From Desmodus rotundus (lineage: Eukaryota > Chordata > Mammalia > Chiroptera > Phyllostomidae), in the NCBI RefSeq assembly GCF_022682495.2, contig NC_071396.1:25541735-25605734 (forward strand): a stretch of DNA of 64,000 nt, read 5' to 3'. The notes under the pieces were generated by a model. That model did no database searches and was not told the origin of the DNA. It saw nothing but the letters and a program-made list of their open reading frames with translations. Positions within the stretch are counted from its first letter, which is position 1. Each line of letters starts with the position of its first letter. The position numbers were made by a program, and so were the translations under genes. Below are positions 46,368 to 57,289 of this stretch, piece after piece.

Positions 46368-46916
46368 TTAGATTGGCCAAAAAGTCCACGTGGTTTTTTG
46401 TGGAAAATAAAAGACGTGTTTTTCATTTTCACCGATAACTTGATTGATTTGGATATGTTGAGTATGTCAGCTATCTCCCCCGTGGTAGAATGTTGATTGT
46501 TCTCAATTAATGTCTCAATTTGATCGCTATCAACTTCATCTGGTCTTCCCGACTGGAGCATCGTCCAGCGAGAAATCTCTAGCACGAACCTCACAAACCA
46601 CTTTGACACGTTCCATCAGTCACAGCGCCCTCTCCGTGCACTATGCAAATCTTTTTCTGTGTTTCAGTTGTGTTTTGCCTTTCTTGAAATAATGAAGCAT
46701 ACTATGCCAAAAATATTGCACATTTTCTTCCATCATCAATATTAAAATAGCTACCCCAAAACTCACCAATTTTGATGTTTTACTTTTAATACACACTGAT
46801 GTGACAGCTGTCACCATACAATCTAACAAAACTGTTTCGAATGAAGTTCAAGATAATGAAGCACTACTGGAGCCATCGGATGGGGAAAAAACGAATGAAC
46901 TTTTTGGCCAACCCAA
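46368..46916 (-). mobile_element. Mariner element, internally deleted
   Basis: Inverted ends carry 'ttggccaaaaagt' (left) and 'actttttggccaa' (right), with TA at 46366-46367 and 46917-46918. The reverse strand encodes transposase N-terminal pieces: 'MEENVQYFWHSMLHYFKKGK' (46641-46829 frame) and 'SGRPDEVDSDQIETLIEN' with 'TTGEIADILNISKS' (46325-46609 frame), the paired helix-turn-helix region. The second frame then jumps into the 3' end, so the whole DDD catalytic part is gone. 549 bases against about 1.3 kb for a full element. Cannot be autonomous. Confidence 0.9.
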
Positions 46917-46920
46917 TACT

Positions 46921-47691
46921 TAACATCTTCCCGGTGAAGAATAATGGGGTCCTTAGAAGACTAGATCTCCTGAGTAAGAACCAGTAAGGAGGGCGACATT
47001 TTCAAGAGGCTTGGTCGCAGCATCCCTGGGTAACAAACCCAAATGCAGCAACCCCAAAATGTTCAAACGGGGCCCAGATGCATGTTCCCGAACCATCTGG
47101 GGCTCCTCCGTGTTCTCTCCAACAGCAGACATGCTCCTTATGTTTGGCCGCAGTTCCAACTCAGTTGGAGGATGTGCACGATCCTCCATTTACTCTTGGA
47201 CAACAACAGGGGGTGGGGATATTCTGCTCGCCCGGGCTGGAGAAATTAACTAGGAAGGCACGGAGGGCTGAGTTTCCCAAGCTGGGTCCAACAGCAGCTG
47301 ATTCTGTTTTTATACATTTAGAAATAATATGGGAGAGAGGCCTTGAAACATGATTCATACCCAGTGAACATTGGAAGGTTTGAAACCCGTGCTAACGAGT
47401 TGTTTATAGACTGAGGTGGCCCCTTCTGTTAACAGCATGAGATAATTTCACAGTTTCTCTAGCCCACTTTACCAAATACAGATTCAATGGATTTAACAGT
47501 CCGGTGAACTGACAATCACAGGAAAATAGGCAATTCTCTAACATCAGGTTTAATAGCCAAGGTTCTTTATAGATTTAAAGTTACTATATGATGGGGGAAG
47601 AATAATATGAATCCTGGCAATGTTAAAGAGAAGGATATTTAGTTAAAGATCACGAAGAAATTGGTGTGGTGGCGGGGGGGGGGCAGGGGGG
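46921..47691. other. No recognised feature; G-run before the next SINE
   Basis: About 770 bases. G runs at 47667-47690. Frames of 78-91 codons without motif. Confidence 0.5.
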
Positions 47692-47890
47692 GCCTGCCTG
47701 GTGTAGCTCAGTGGATTGAGCATGGGCTGCAAACCAAAGGGTCGCCGGTTCTATCTCCAGTCAGGGCACATGTCTGGGTTGCAGGCCAGGTCCCCAGTAG
47801 GGGGCACACAAGAGGCAACCACACATTAATGCTTCTCTCCCTCTCTTTCTCCGTCCTTTCCCCTCTCTCTAAAAATAAATTTAAAAAAAA
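47692..47890 (+). mobile_element. Ves SINE, A type
   Basis: 'gcctgcctggtgtagctcag', damaged B box ('ggttctatctcc'), and a complete body and tail. Confidence 0.92.
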
Positions 47891-47947
47891 ATCTAAAAAG
47901 AAAAGAAAGAAATTTAGGGAGAAGCACTTATATATTTCTTTATTATT

Positions 47948-48010
47948 TAAAAATTTTTTCAATTGTAGTTTACATTCAGTATAATTTTGTATTAGTTTTG
48001 TGTGACTCTT
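47948..48010 (-). mobile_element. Short L1 3' end scrap
   Basis: 'tttcaattgtagtttacatt' followed by 'gtattagttttgtgtgac' resembles the antisense L1 3' end. Only about 60 bases. Confidence 0.45.
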
Positions 48011-48354
48011 TGCATTCAAGTTGATGTGTAATTTGGTCTCTGAACTGCAGGGAGAACAATTTAATGGTATGTTCTTAAAAGAAATGGCCAATGTGTTTAT
48101 AAATTCATCAAAGTATAATCATAGATTATATCATGGTCTTTGCTATTTTTGTCGGCACCTGAATAGATACATTGTTGAACAGAGGAAGAGATGACAGAAC
48201 AGAATTATTTTGTAAACATTCTTCACAGGATCTAAGAATCGGTCTGCTTCATGTACTCATATACATCATCCAGCACAAACAATGCCCATTTTTATTACAA
48301 AACCTTTTATTACAAAATCATAAGTGTGTCCTTCTGTAACATAACCACATCAGA
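48011..48354. other. No recognised feature, AT-rich
   Basis: About 340 bases between an L1 scrap and the two-copy repeat. Nothing recognised. Confidence 0.5.
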
Positions 48355-48480
48355 CTCAAGCATACCATAGGATGTTTTAGGTGAAATGTTCAAATTAAAA
48401 CCATCCATTATCACACCCATGTTATTACCCTGCCAACCACACTCAAGCAGGCGTTCCTTCTGCTGCTGGACCCTGGATGT
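48355..48480 (+). repeat. Two-copy repeat, uninterrupted copy
   Basis: 'gtgaaatgttcaaatta' (48401-48417), 'ccatccattatcacaccca' and 'ccaaccacactcaagcagg' recur at 53547-53600 plus 54381-54456, where a young L1 splits them. Similarity by eye is roughly 80% in the shared part. Family unknown. Confidence 0.7.
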
Positions 48481-48859
48481 ACTTGGTCAAAGATGATGTG
48501 GAAAATTACAAGCAGTGAGTATCTTTATAAATAGAGATAAAGCATCATGGGCCTCGGCAAAAGGCACAAAATGAAAATCATTTTTAGAAAAACAGCCAAC
48601 TGAAAGAGTGGAAAATTAAGGAAGAAACTCATTCCACTCAACAAAGAGATGACCATACTCACGTAGTCTGGCGAAGCTGAAGCGGTTTATCATTGGATCA
48701 CAGAATTAATTCATTTCCGTTTTAAGAACAATAAGGCTTGACTAACTAGTCTTCCTATTGTTATTTTTAAAAATTGGCTGTTTAAAAAAAAATAAAGGAC
48801 ACAGTACTGGAAATCAGAGGGGTAGAAAGAGTGGGGAGCAGAGGCCTTGGGTCAGTCCT
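48481..48859. other. No recognised feature
   Basis: About 380 bases, AT-rich. Nothing recognised. Confidence 0.5.
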
Positions 48860-49190
48860 AGTACTGTGGAGCTGTTATAACAGACAATAGGCATTTATGG
48901 GTTTCTCACAGGCCTGGAGTCTGGGAAGCCCAAGGTCACGATGCTGGCAGACTCAGTGTATGCTTAAGACCGGCTCCATAGATGGCTGTCCTCTGTCTGG
49001 GCCCTCTCAGGGCAAAATAAGCAAGGGAGCCCCCTGGGGTCCCTTTAATGAGGGGGAGACCCCAGGTGGGAAGGCTGTGGCTTTCTGACCTAATTCCTCC
49101 CAAGGGCCTCGCCTTCTGTTGTCATCGCATTGGAGATGAGGGTCTAACACGTGAACTTCCGGTGGGCACAGTGGTCCATCCTTGGCAGGG
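48860..49190 (-). mobile_element. MaLR-like LTR
   Basis: Antisense order: 'tgttataacagacaatagg', 'tttctcacaggcctggagtc', 'ggcagactcagtgtatgc', 'tccctttaatgagg' and 'tgacctaattcctcccaagg'. This is the reverse of the MST/MLT1 layout. Truncated, with no internal retroviral genes next to it. Confidence 0.65.
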
Positions 49191-49768
49191 ACCCTACCCT
49201 GCTGTGTTCCTGTCTAGTGGCAGGTCACTCTGGGGTGGCTCAGTAGCCCCTAGGGGCCTCCAAGAGTTGACCCTGGGGTATGCGGGATTCAGCACCACCC
49301 CTACTCTGTCCCCAATCAAAGCCTGTACAACGTCTGCTTGGTGAGTAAAACTGATAAGGACTGTGAGATTTTGTCTAAATTAAAACACAGGCCCCTGTCA
49401 CTTCAGCCTCCCATCGTGTGCCCCGTCCCCTCATTGGGTGACCCCAGTATTCAGGATCAGAGCCTTCGAAGTCACTTAAATTCTCCCTTTCATGGAAATA
49501 GGGGGCATCTGATATCAGCTATTTATACTTATTGTTTGATTACCTCATTAGAATTTAGATTAAAGGGGAGTCAATTAGAGGAAATACAAGTTTTCTGAAA
49601 AGGTATTTAAATTTAAATTTCTCTTTCACTGTGGGTAATGGACTCTGTCTTCACAGCTTAAAGGAGTTTTGAGTATTTGTAAGAAGGAGAAGAAATATGT
49701 AAGAGAACAAGAGAAGGTTTACTTTCTTGTCCAAGTAAGACTAAGAGTAAATCTTTCAAAGATAATGG
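49191..49768. other. No recognised feature
   Basis: About 580 bases. Nothing recognised. Confidence 0.5.
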
Positions 49769-49960
49769 AGCCCTGGCTGGGTAGCTCCATGGTGAGAGCG
49801 TCATCCTGATACACCAAGGTTGTAGGTTCGATCCCAGGTCAGGGCACATACAAGAAGCAACCAATGAATGCATCCATGAGTGGAACAACAAATCAGTGTT
49901 TCTCGCCCTCTCTCTCTCTCTCTTTCTCAAATCAATCAATAAATTAACATTTTTAAAAAA
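49769..49960 (+). mobile_element. Ves SINE, C type
   Basis: Head 'gccctggctgggtagctcc', 'acaccaaggttgtaggttcg', and C middle 'caagaagcaaccaatgaatg'. The D-arm region is shortened by a few bases. Confidence 0.9.
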
Positions 49961-50194
49961 TAGAAAATTCTGGGATTTTTGTAGTTCTCAAAAAAATCCC
50001 TTTGCTCTTCTACCGAGGGCGAGTCAGATGTAGCCACGAGCTGCATGGGGGGGAAGGGGAGCACTTGGGAAGCAGGACTCTGACCTGTCCAAACACGTGA
50101 GTAGCTTTCTAGATCCTTTCCTACCTTTCTTTTCCTCCAAGATTTTGAAATGCTTTGCTTTCTGATGTGTTCAATACTGCTGTTTGTATTACAC

Positions 50195-50420
50195 CTTGAA
50201 ACTCATTCATTCATTGAGTGGATATTAATTGAGCGGTCACCGTAAGCCACACAGTATCCTGGGTGTTTGAGAAATGAAAACAACAGAGAAAAAGAAATAG
50301 ATGCCTGCATCGTGGCGTTTACATTCTCGCATAGAAGAGGCAAACAAGGAAAGCGACGGGATGAGGAGAAAATGCCAGAGTCTGTTAGAAGGAAAAGACA
50401 GAGTTAAAAAAAACAATGCA
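50195..50420 (+). repeat. Ancient mammalian repeat (MIR/L2 kind)
   Basis: 'ttcattcattgagtggatat' followed by 'attgagcggtcacc', 'cctgcatcgtggcgtttac' and 'attctcgcatagaagagg' matches the common '...attgagcacc...gtggagcttacattc' ancient repeat in order. The same family is split by an LTR at 59243-60330. Confidence 0.55.
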
Positions 50421-50599
50421 GCAGTGCCCTGCAGAAGAATGGAGTGACTGACCGCTTTTCGATTCCCCAAAGCTGTAAGAGCCAGGATTAGAACAGAGTC
50501 TGCCCAGCCTGGCCGGGTGCGCTTTCTACTACGTCTGGTGCCAGGAAACCCAACTCCACTCCAGTCCTGTTAGGGTCGGCCCGTGAGTTTGGTGTCGAT

Positions 50600-50874
50600 C
50601 GGCGATTTTCAACTAGCGTGCTGCAAGAATGTTTAAAACATGCCATGCCTGACTACTTAGTCAGGGGCACTGACCTCTTTTCCTTTAGAGTGTCACATAA
50701 AAAAACGACAACAGCCAACACAAAAAAAGCCACCTGGTGTGAATGAATCAAAATGATACCTATGTTTTCTCAGATCGGCAATATATATATATATATATAT
50801 AATGTATTTTCTGGTACACTGCAGAATGTTAGGAATTAGTGTATGTGTGCAGATGTAAACGTTGAAGATTGCTG
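50600..50874 (+). mobile_element. hAT MITE, copy 4 of four
   Basis: Starts 'cggcgattttcaac' and ends 'gttgaagattgctg'. Carries 'ttagtcaggggcactgacc' and 'gacaacagccaacac', plus an AT run at 50782-50801. TSD 'gtgtcgat' (50592-50599) / 'gtgtaaat' (50875-50882), 6 of 8. Confidence 0.83.
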
Positions 50875-51119
50875 GTGTAAATACATTGTATCCAAAGCTT
50901 TCTCAGCCTAAGGGAACTTTAGCATAAAGTTAACCCACTCACCTAGAGATTCTAAGTACCTTGCTACTGTGCTGGCCTGAGGCACCTCTATTCTCTGAAT
51001 GTTTATAAGATGTCTATGAACACACGAATATGTTTAAAATGTTAGCTAAAATTTCCAGGCAGTGAGGGCTGAAGGTGCCACTTAGAACAGGGTTGAACTT
51101 GACTCTGAGGCTCAGGGGT

Positions 51120-51235
51120 CCAGACTGCTGGCTGTTGAAATACAGGCTCACCCTGGGGAACTGTGGCTTCTGGATTTGGGGCAAATTACTTACTCTGTAC
51201 CCCGAATTTCTCATCCGATAAGAATAATAAGTGGG
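51120..51235 (+). repeat. MIR SINE fragment
   Basis: 'ttggggcaaattacttactc' followed by 'tctcatccgataagaataat' follows the MIR core. Confidence 0.55.
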
Positions 51236-53546
51236 AATTCATAGTAGTTTGGAGTATGACCACGGAGACTGCCTTCTAGGCCTTGTTATTTCTGTTTTCC
51301 TAACATGAATCAGGGTTTCCTGCACCAAGTCGGAACTCGGCAGGTGTCTCATAAAAACAAAAAGGAGAGGTCGAACCAGTCCAGGGCTGACCACGTGGTG
51401 TCGCAGAAATGCTTGGAAAGAAACTGAGATCCACGCGATGCCGCTGGGGTTCACATTGATGCCCAGCTTGGGGGGGGGGGATGAATTCAATACGGAGAGC
51501 TCAGCACGCGAGGAGGACAGGCCGAGGGGGAAGCCCAGCCAGACGTGGGATGGGCAGGAGCTACGTCTGAGCATCCTTCAGTGTGGAACCTGAGTGGCCG
51601 GCCTCACAGTTCTGGCCTGGGATAAGACACGCCACACAGCGATTTGGAGGCCATGGGAACTTGGGACCCAAAGGGTGTGAAAAAAGAATGAATTCCTGAG
51701 TCCTCAAGGTATGTTAAGTGCCTTCCTTCCACACTTTCCAGGAAAAATTTTAAAAAAAAAAAATGGTCTCCCTCCAGCCTGTATACACAATAATAGGAAT
51801 AAGATTAGGAAATCACTTTTGAAACTCCCTCACTAAAGTGGAATATTTATCGGTAAGATGAGGAGGGAAAAGAATGCATTTAGGTAATCCATACATTGAA
51901 TAATCACTCCTAAAACCTCTGAGACGGGACTATTTATCATCAGTAAATAGGAATTCCATGTTAGCTTCAGGGAAAGATCCTTATTCCATTCTCTGCGTAT
52001 TTCTATACCTGAAGCAAACCTTGGAAGAAATAGAAACTGGCACTCCCATTCAAGTGCTATTGTTTATGGCTAGATCATTTTAATCTTGTAAAAATAAATC
52101 TCCCTGGTTCCTATTTTCCTTATCTACAACACAGGATATGAATCCCAATCGCTTTGAAGATACCAATACGAACCCCATGAAAAAAACCCAGCCCATGGTC
52201 CTGCCCAATCTTCAAGTCACGGTGTAAGATGTATGTTGCTTTCTACAATAAGTATCAAACCTGAATTATATCTTAAGTCCTAGCCCGAGTATCAAAAAAA
52301 CTGACGACTTCTTGAACTTTTCTAATTAGTTCAGACTCGCTTTCTATGGACTCAATACATTCGCCACTGTCTTTACTATAGAATATAAGTTGAATTACAA
52401 TTACTCATGTATGTGTATAAAAGCTGGGGTACACAAATGTAAGCTATAGAATCTAACAATGGGTGAAAAAAGAGGGGGGTTTATTTACAGAACATTGCTC
52501 TCTCTTGAAGCTCTACTAAAAAAAAGATTAAATATTTTTTAATGATAAATTCACAAATCCAAAAGAGTAAAAGTTATCCATAAAATTTTGCAAGCCAGAG
52601 GGATTCGAAGAGTGATCGCTGAATGATAAGACCCCAGAAATGGAGATTATAATCCAGCATAGAGAGATTCAGCAAAACCCTCAGACATGAGGAAATATAG
52701 TTAGTGACAGTATTTTTTAGTTATGACCGATTACCGAAATAATAAAATATGCATGCTTCTAAAGATCAAATAGATGGACTGTCTTTAGGACTCAGGCTAA
52801 GTCATTTAAGAAAACATTATGACCATTGATTTTATTTTCGTTGCAAATCCATCTTCAAAAGGAGTTCCTGGGCTTGCAATGTACATACATTCAACACCTC
52901 CTCAGCATTTTTACCACAAGGTAACCTTAAATAACGTACAGAACAAAACATATTAAAAGTGCAGTTGGATTTAATTATTTGTTCTGACGTGTTTGGCATG
53001 GTTATTATTTATTCCCCAGCGAGCTGCTATAGGAAAAACGATTTATAAGGCAATAAAAGAAAGGGCTAGTAAGGGAACTTTCCAGTACTCTGTTGCTGCA
53101 GTTGCCAAGCCGTGCAACAAAACTTGTTATCTTGTAGAGATAACGAGAAGTACCCGAAAGCCATCTGTACACACGGCGCTAATCCAATCAATGAAGCTTC
53201 CACTGACGGGTGCTCCCCACGTCGATGGTGATCCAATGGCCATTGCTAGCCTGCTCATTGTGTCTGCCAGTATTCTCCTTCCCCAGCCATTTCCCTTTGC
53301 TCACCGTTCTCTGCCTTTGTGTTCACCATGTGATAACCGTCTAGTGACCCGTCTAGTGTAGGGATCCAATGCTGTAGGAGTTGGGAAGACATAAATAGGC
53401 GTTGGGGAGATGCCAACGTTGGAGGCAGCGATTACCATTTGATTTGGTCATTCGCTGAGAAGAACTTGATTGGATTTAGAGCGGCATGTGCTAACTCCAC
53501 AAAAGTGACTTCTTGACCTCGTGGCTTCTTCCTGTAGAAGGTGTCC
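51236..53546. other. No recognised feature; longest repeat-poor stretch
   Basis: About 2.3 kb with no SINE, LINE or transposon I can recognise. Mostly AT-rich after 51700. G run at 51470-51479. One frame of 122 codons (52993-53361) has no domain. The lack of insertions could reflect chance or constraint. Confidence 0.5.
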
Positions 53547-53600
53547 TCAAGCACACTACATGACATTTTAAGTGAAATGTTCAAATTAGAACTATACATT
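53547..53600 (+). repeat. Two-copy repeat, left part of the split copy
   Basis: 'gtgaaatgttcaaattaga' matches 48401-48417. It ends in the TSD 'ctatacatt' (53592-53600), after which the L1 starts. The right part continues at 54381. Confidence 0.7.
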
Positions 53601-54093
53601 TGTCCCTTACCGCCTGGCTTATGTCACTTAGCATAATGCACTCCAGTTCCATCCATGCTGTGGCAAAGGGTATTAGCTCCTTCTTTCTCTCTGCTGCATA
53701 GAATTCCATTGTGTAAATATACCAGTTTTTTCATCCACTCATTTGCTGATGGGCGCTTCGGTTGCTTCCACTACTTGGCTATTGTAAATTGTGCTGCTAT
53801 GAACATTGGGGTGCATAGGTTCTTTTGGATTGGGGTTTCAGGGTTTTTAGGGTATAATCCTAGCAGTGGAATTGCTGGGTCAAAGGGCAGTTCCATTTTT
53901 AGTTTTCTGAGGAAATTCCATACTGTTTTCCACAGTGGCCTCACTAATCTGCATTCACACCAATGGTGCACTAGTGTTCCCTTTTCTCCGCATCCTCTCC
54001 AACATTTGTTTGTTGATTTGTTTATGTTGGCCACTCTGACTGGTGTGAGATGATGGCACCTCACTGTGGTTTTAATTTGCATCTCTCTGATGG
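53601..54093 (-). mobile_element. L1 insertion, inverted 5' segment
   Basis: About 490 bases of L1 ORF2 C-terminal sequence in reverse orientation. Reverse translation (53771-54100) includes '[20 protein letters not shown]' and '[17 protein letters not shown]'-like text, close to consensus. Its 3' side ('gccaggcggtaagggacaaat' on the reverse strand) abuts, in L1 coordinates, the start of the direct segment at 54094. This is the expected structure of a twin-primed 5' inversion. Confidence 0.9.
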
Positions 54094-54380
54094 ATACCAT
54101 ATGATCTCACCTTTAACTGGAACATAATCAACAAAACAAAACAGCAAACAAAATGTAACCAGAGACATTGATGTTAAGAACAATCTAACAATAGCCAGAG
54201 GAGAATGGGGAGGGGACAGTGGGGAGAGGGGTTTACAGGAACTACTATAAAGGACACATGGACAAAACCAAGGGGGAGGGTGGAGGTGGGGGAGGGAGGT
54301 GGGTTCGGCTGGAGTGGGGTGGAGGGATGGGGAGAAAATGCAGACAACTGTAATTGAATAACAATAAATTTTTTTAAAAT
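54094..54380 (+). mobile_element. L1 insertion, direct 3' segment
   Basis: From 'ataccatatgatctcacc' through the G-rich 3' UTR to 'caataaattttttt' with AATAAA. It belongs to the same subfamily as the young L1 at 28893-29200. Followed by TSD 'ctatacatt' (54381-54389), the same as at 53592-53600. Confidence 0.92.
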
Positions 54381-54456
54381 CTATACATTATTACACCCAT
54401 ATTATTCCCCTACCAACCACACTCAAGCAGGTCTTATTTCTGCCCTACCCTGTGTA
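54381..54456 (+). repeat. Two-copy repeat, right part of the split copy
   Basis: 'ttattacacccatattattcc' and 'ccaaccacactcaagcagg' match 48408-48451, completing the copy that starts at 53547. Confidence 0.7.
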
Positions 54457-54866
54457 TTTTTAAACATTTTTAAAGAGAGGGCAGTCAGCAATGTCAAGTA
54501 GATAAAAACGGACAAGAAAGATCACGCATGGGGAGGAGCACTGTTAGGAATACCTTTACTCATGCAGGGTTATTTTGCCAGTTTCTTTCATTTCCTTTCA
54601 CATCCATCCATCATGCCCATCGTTTTCCTTCTGACCACCTGGCGCCCTCACCGGCCACCCTGTGCGAGAGCAGAGCCTGCGTGCTGTCTGCAGACCCACA
54701 GCAAATCCCCCAACCCGTGACATTTCCAGCTAAGTGAGCACGTTTGCCTCAAACACTCTTGCCCAGTCTCAACCTCTCATTTCGATACTTCAGAAAATTC
54801 ACTTTTGGGTTTCTGGCTGAGGAATACAATGAGTTTAGACCAGTAGAAAAGATTTCACTGCAGTTT
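54457..54866. other. No recognised feature
   Basis: About 410 bases. Nothing recognised. Confidence 0.5.
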
Positions 54867-54878
54867 AAACACAGTTCA

Positions 54879-55092
54879 GGCCCCAGCTGGTATGGCTCAG
54901 TGAATTGAGTGCCAGCCTGTGAATCAAAGAGTTGCCGGTTCGATTCCCAGTCAGGGCACCTGCCTGGGTTGCTGGCCAGGTCCCCAGTAGGGTGCACGTG
55001 AGAGGCAACCACACATTGATGTTTCCCTCCCTCTCTTCCTCCCTCCCTTCCCCTCTCTCTAAAAATAAACAAATAAATAAAATATTTAAAAT
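54879..55092 (+). mobile_element. Ves SINE, A type
   Basis: Complete A copy. Likely TSD 'aaacacagttca' at 54867-54878 and 'aaacatggttca' at 55101-55112 (10 of 12). Confidence 0.92.
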
Positions 55093-55215
55093 AAAAGCAT
55101 AAACATGGTTCAAAGGATTTGGGGCATAATTATTTCCATCTGTCTTAACAACTTCTGAGGTAGTCAGTGCTATTGAGAAGATAGCCCCAAAGAGGGAAAA
55201 CATTTTATTTAAATC

Positions 55216-55380
55216 CTCACCTGAGGTTATGTTTTTATTGTTTTTTAGAGAGAGAGAGAGAAAAAAAATCATCGATGTGAGAGAGAAACATCCATCAATT
55301 GCCTCCCTCACACACCCCTGACTTGGGATGAAACCTGCAACTCTTTGGGGTACACGGCAACTCTCCAAACAACTGAGCCA
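55216..55380 (-). mobile_element. Ves SINE, B type, head truncated
   Basis: Reverse copy: 'cctcacctgaggttatg' is the inverted B 3' end. GA run, then 'acttgggatgaaacctgc' (altered B box), stopping at 'caactgagcca'. The start of the tRNA-like head is lost. Confidence 0.85.
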
Positions 55381-56339
55381 GAAACATTTTTTTAAGCCAG
55401 CGTATTGTATTATTCTGATACAACCCTAATTTTCACACAATTACACATTTTAGGCTCTATCTTCCAATATGCCGTCTTTCTGAAATGCTGTCTAAAACCT
55501 ACATATATAATCCATGGCAGTGTTTTCAATAACGTTAACACTGTATGGTCAACACAAATCTCTCCGTATGACATAAAATCCCATGAGTATGTTGGGGAGA
55601 AGAAGAAAGACTGAATTTCAATAGTTTCCCCTTGGTTCTACTGAATGAGTGTCTCTGGCAAAGATGTGTTATGAAAAAAATATTTGTATATTGGCAAGAA
55701 ATGCAGATTATATATAATACTCGAGTCTACTTTGTGGAAGCAGAATTCCAAACGTAAGGCAGAGCTATATATACATACGCAATACATTGGAGATTAATTT
55801 AAAATTTTAGAACGGAGCTTTATTCGCGAAACAAAATGTTCCCATGTATTTTTCTTATTAATGTGTCTAGTTACATTTGCCCATCTAGCTGCTTGCCAGA
55901 CATTTACAATTTGATGAGAAGAGACACAGTCAGCGCATACTACACAAAAGATCTTTGTCTGCACAAGTCACTTGCCAAAATGTGGGACTGGGTTTCCTAG
56001 CGAACGTGACTTAGACGCCACAGCCATGCGACGGTGACGCACGTAAGGAAAGATCCCAGCGGGTTTATTGTCAATGCAAATGAAACCCCCTTTGACTGAT
56101 TTTCCTGAGTGTGTGTGTGTGTGGCAATGTAGAGGAAGCTGCACCCACAAAGCCATGTTGAGAACCCTCAAAATCATGGAAGTCATTAAGGCCCCTGAAA
56201 CTGGCTCTAAGGAAGAGAATCCCCCTGGAATCTCTGCAGGCATGGTCTTTGTTGCAAAATTGATGAAATAGCTGAGCTTTATCTGACTCTGGCAGGAATG
56301 TGGGCTGGAGAGAGAGTATGGAAGTTTTGCCCTTAAAGA
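55381..56339. other. No recognised feature, AT-rich
   Basis: About 960 bases. GT run at 56107-56122. A 143-codon reverse frame at 55968-56399 runs into the next Ves and is not called. Confidence 0.5.
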
Positions 56340-56352
56340 TGTTGAGACGCTG

Positions 56353-56572
56353 CTGTGGCCCAGTGGCTCAGTTGGTTGGAGCATCGTTCCGTACACCAAA
56401 GGGTTGTGGGTTCGATTCCCGGTCAGGGCACATACCTAGGTTGTGGGTTCAATTTCTGGTTGGGGTGTGTACGAGAGGAAACTGACCAATGTGCCAATGT
56501 TTCTCTCTCATGTCGATGTTCCTCTCTCTCTCTCTCTCAAATCTCTAAACATATCCTTAGGTAAGGATTTTT
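56353..56572 (+). mobile_element. Ves SINE, B type
   Basis: Head 'gtggcccagtggctcag', 'ttggttggagcatcg', B-box 'ggttcgattcccgg', end 'tccttaggtaaggatt'. Possible TSD 'ttgagacgct' / 'ttgagatgct' (9 of 10). Confidence 0.9.
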
Positions 56573-57289
56573 TAAAAAAACTTGAGATGCTCTCTCAGGA
56601 GACCAGGACAAGCCCCTCTATGAAAACATAGCTTATTCAGATGATTAAGAACTCAGTAAAGATGGGTCAAAACATCTGGACCTTCCAGAGAACTCTCATT
56701 ATCCCTTTTAGGCCCAAAGAAATGACTAGGATAGAACACACCCATTTCTGTATCACTAGAATTTGATGATGAATTTAATTGACATAACATGGTTTAGAAA
56801 CGCTTTTGGACACCACTTTGGGCCTCCTTCATCTCACCCTTCCCGCCTTCCTGCTCACGCAGGGCATGCCATAGCAGCTCGTTCGTACAAGTAGCAGGAA
56901 CGTGTAAGAAACCTTCGTTAAACAATTCAGCTGTGTGTCTTCAGGAAACCATTATGCCTTGATATTTATGGTACACATTTAACATTTTCCACTGACTCTT
57001 TCTATGGTGGCGGTTGTCAGAAATTCACTGGGACCACCTTTATTGTGTTTTTCTTCCAGCAAAAGTCATTGGAAATGTTTCCTATCAAAACCAAGTGGGA
57101 CGGGTACCTCCCTCCCTTCCTTCCAGTCCTTCCTTTGTTTTGTCTTGTTTTTGAAAAACAGTGTGAATGAAATGCCAGGTTAACAAGTAGCAGCCAAGTA
57201 GTATAGGCTAGCATAAAATGAGTGTTTCCACTTGCCTAATATTCAATTATTCATCACAGGATCTCTTGAAAAAACGAGTGGGGTGCTCT
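56573..57289. other. No recognised feature
   Basis: About 720 bases. Nothing recognised. Confidence 0.5.

Noticed and set aside
46116..46496. 126-codon plus frame overlapping the mariner
   Set aside because: It crosses the mariner end in antisense; the transposase signal is on the other strand.
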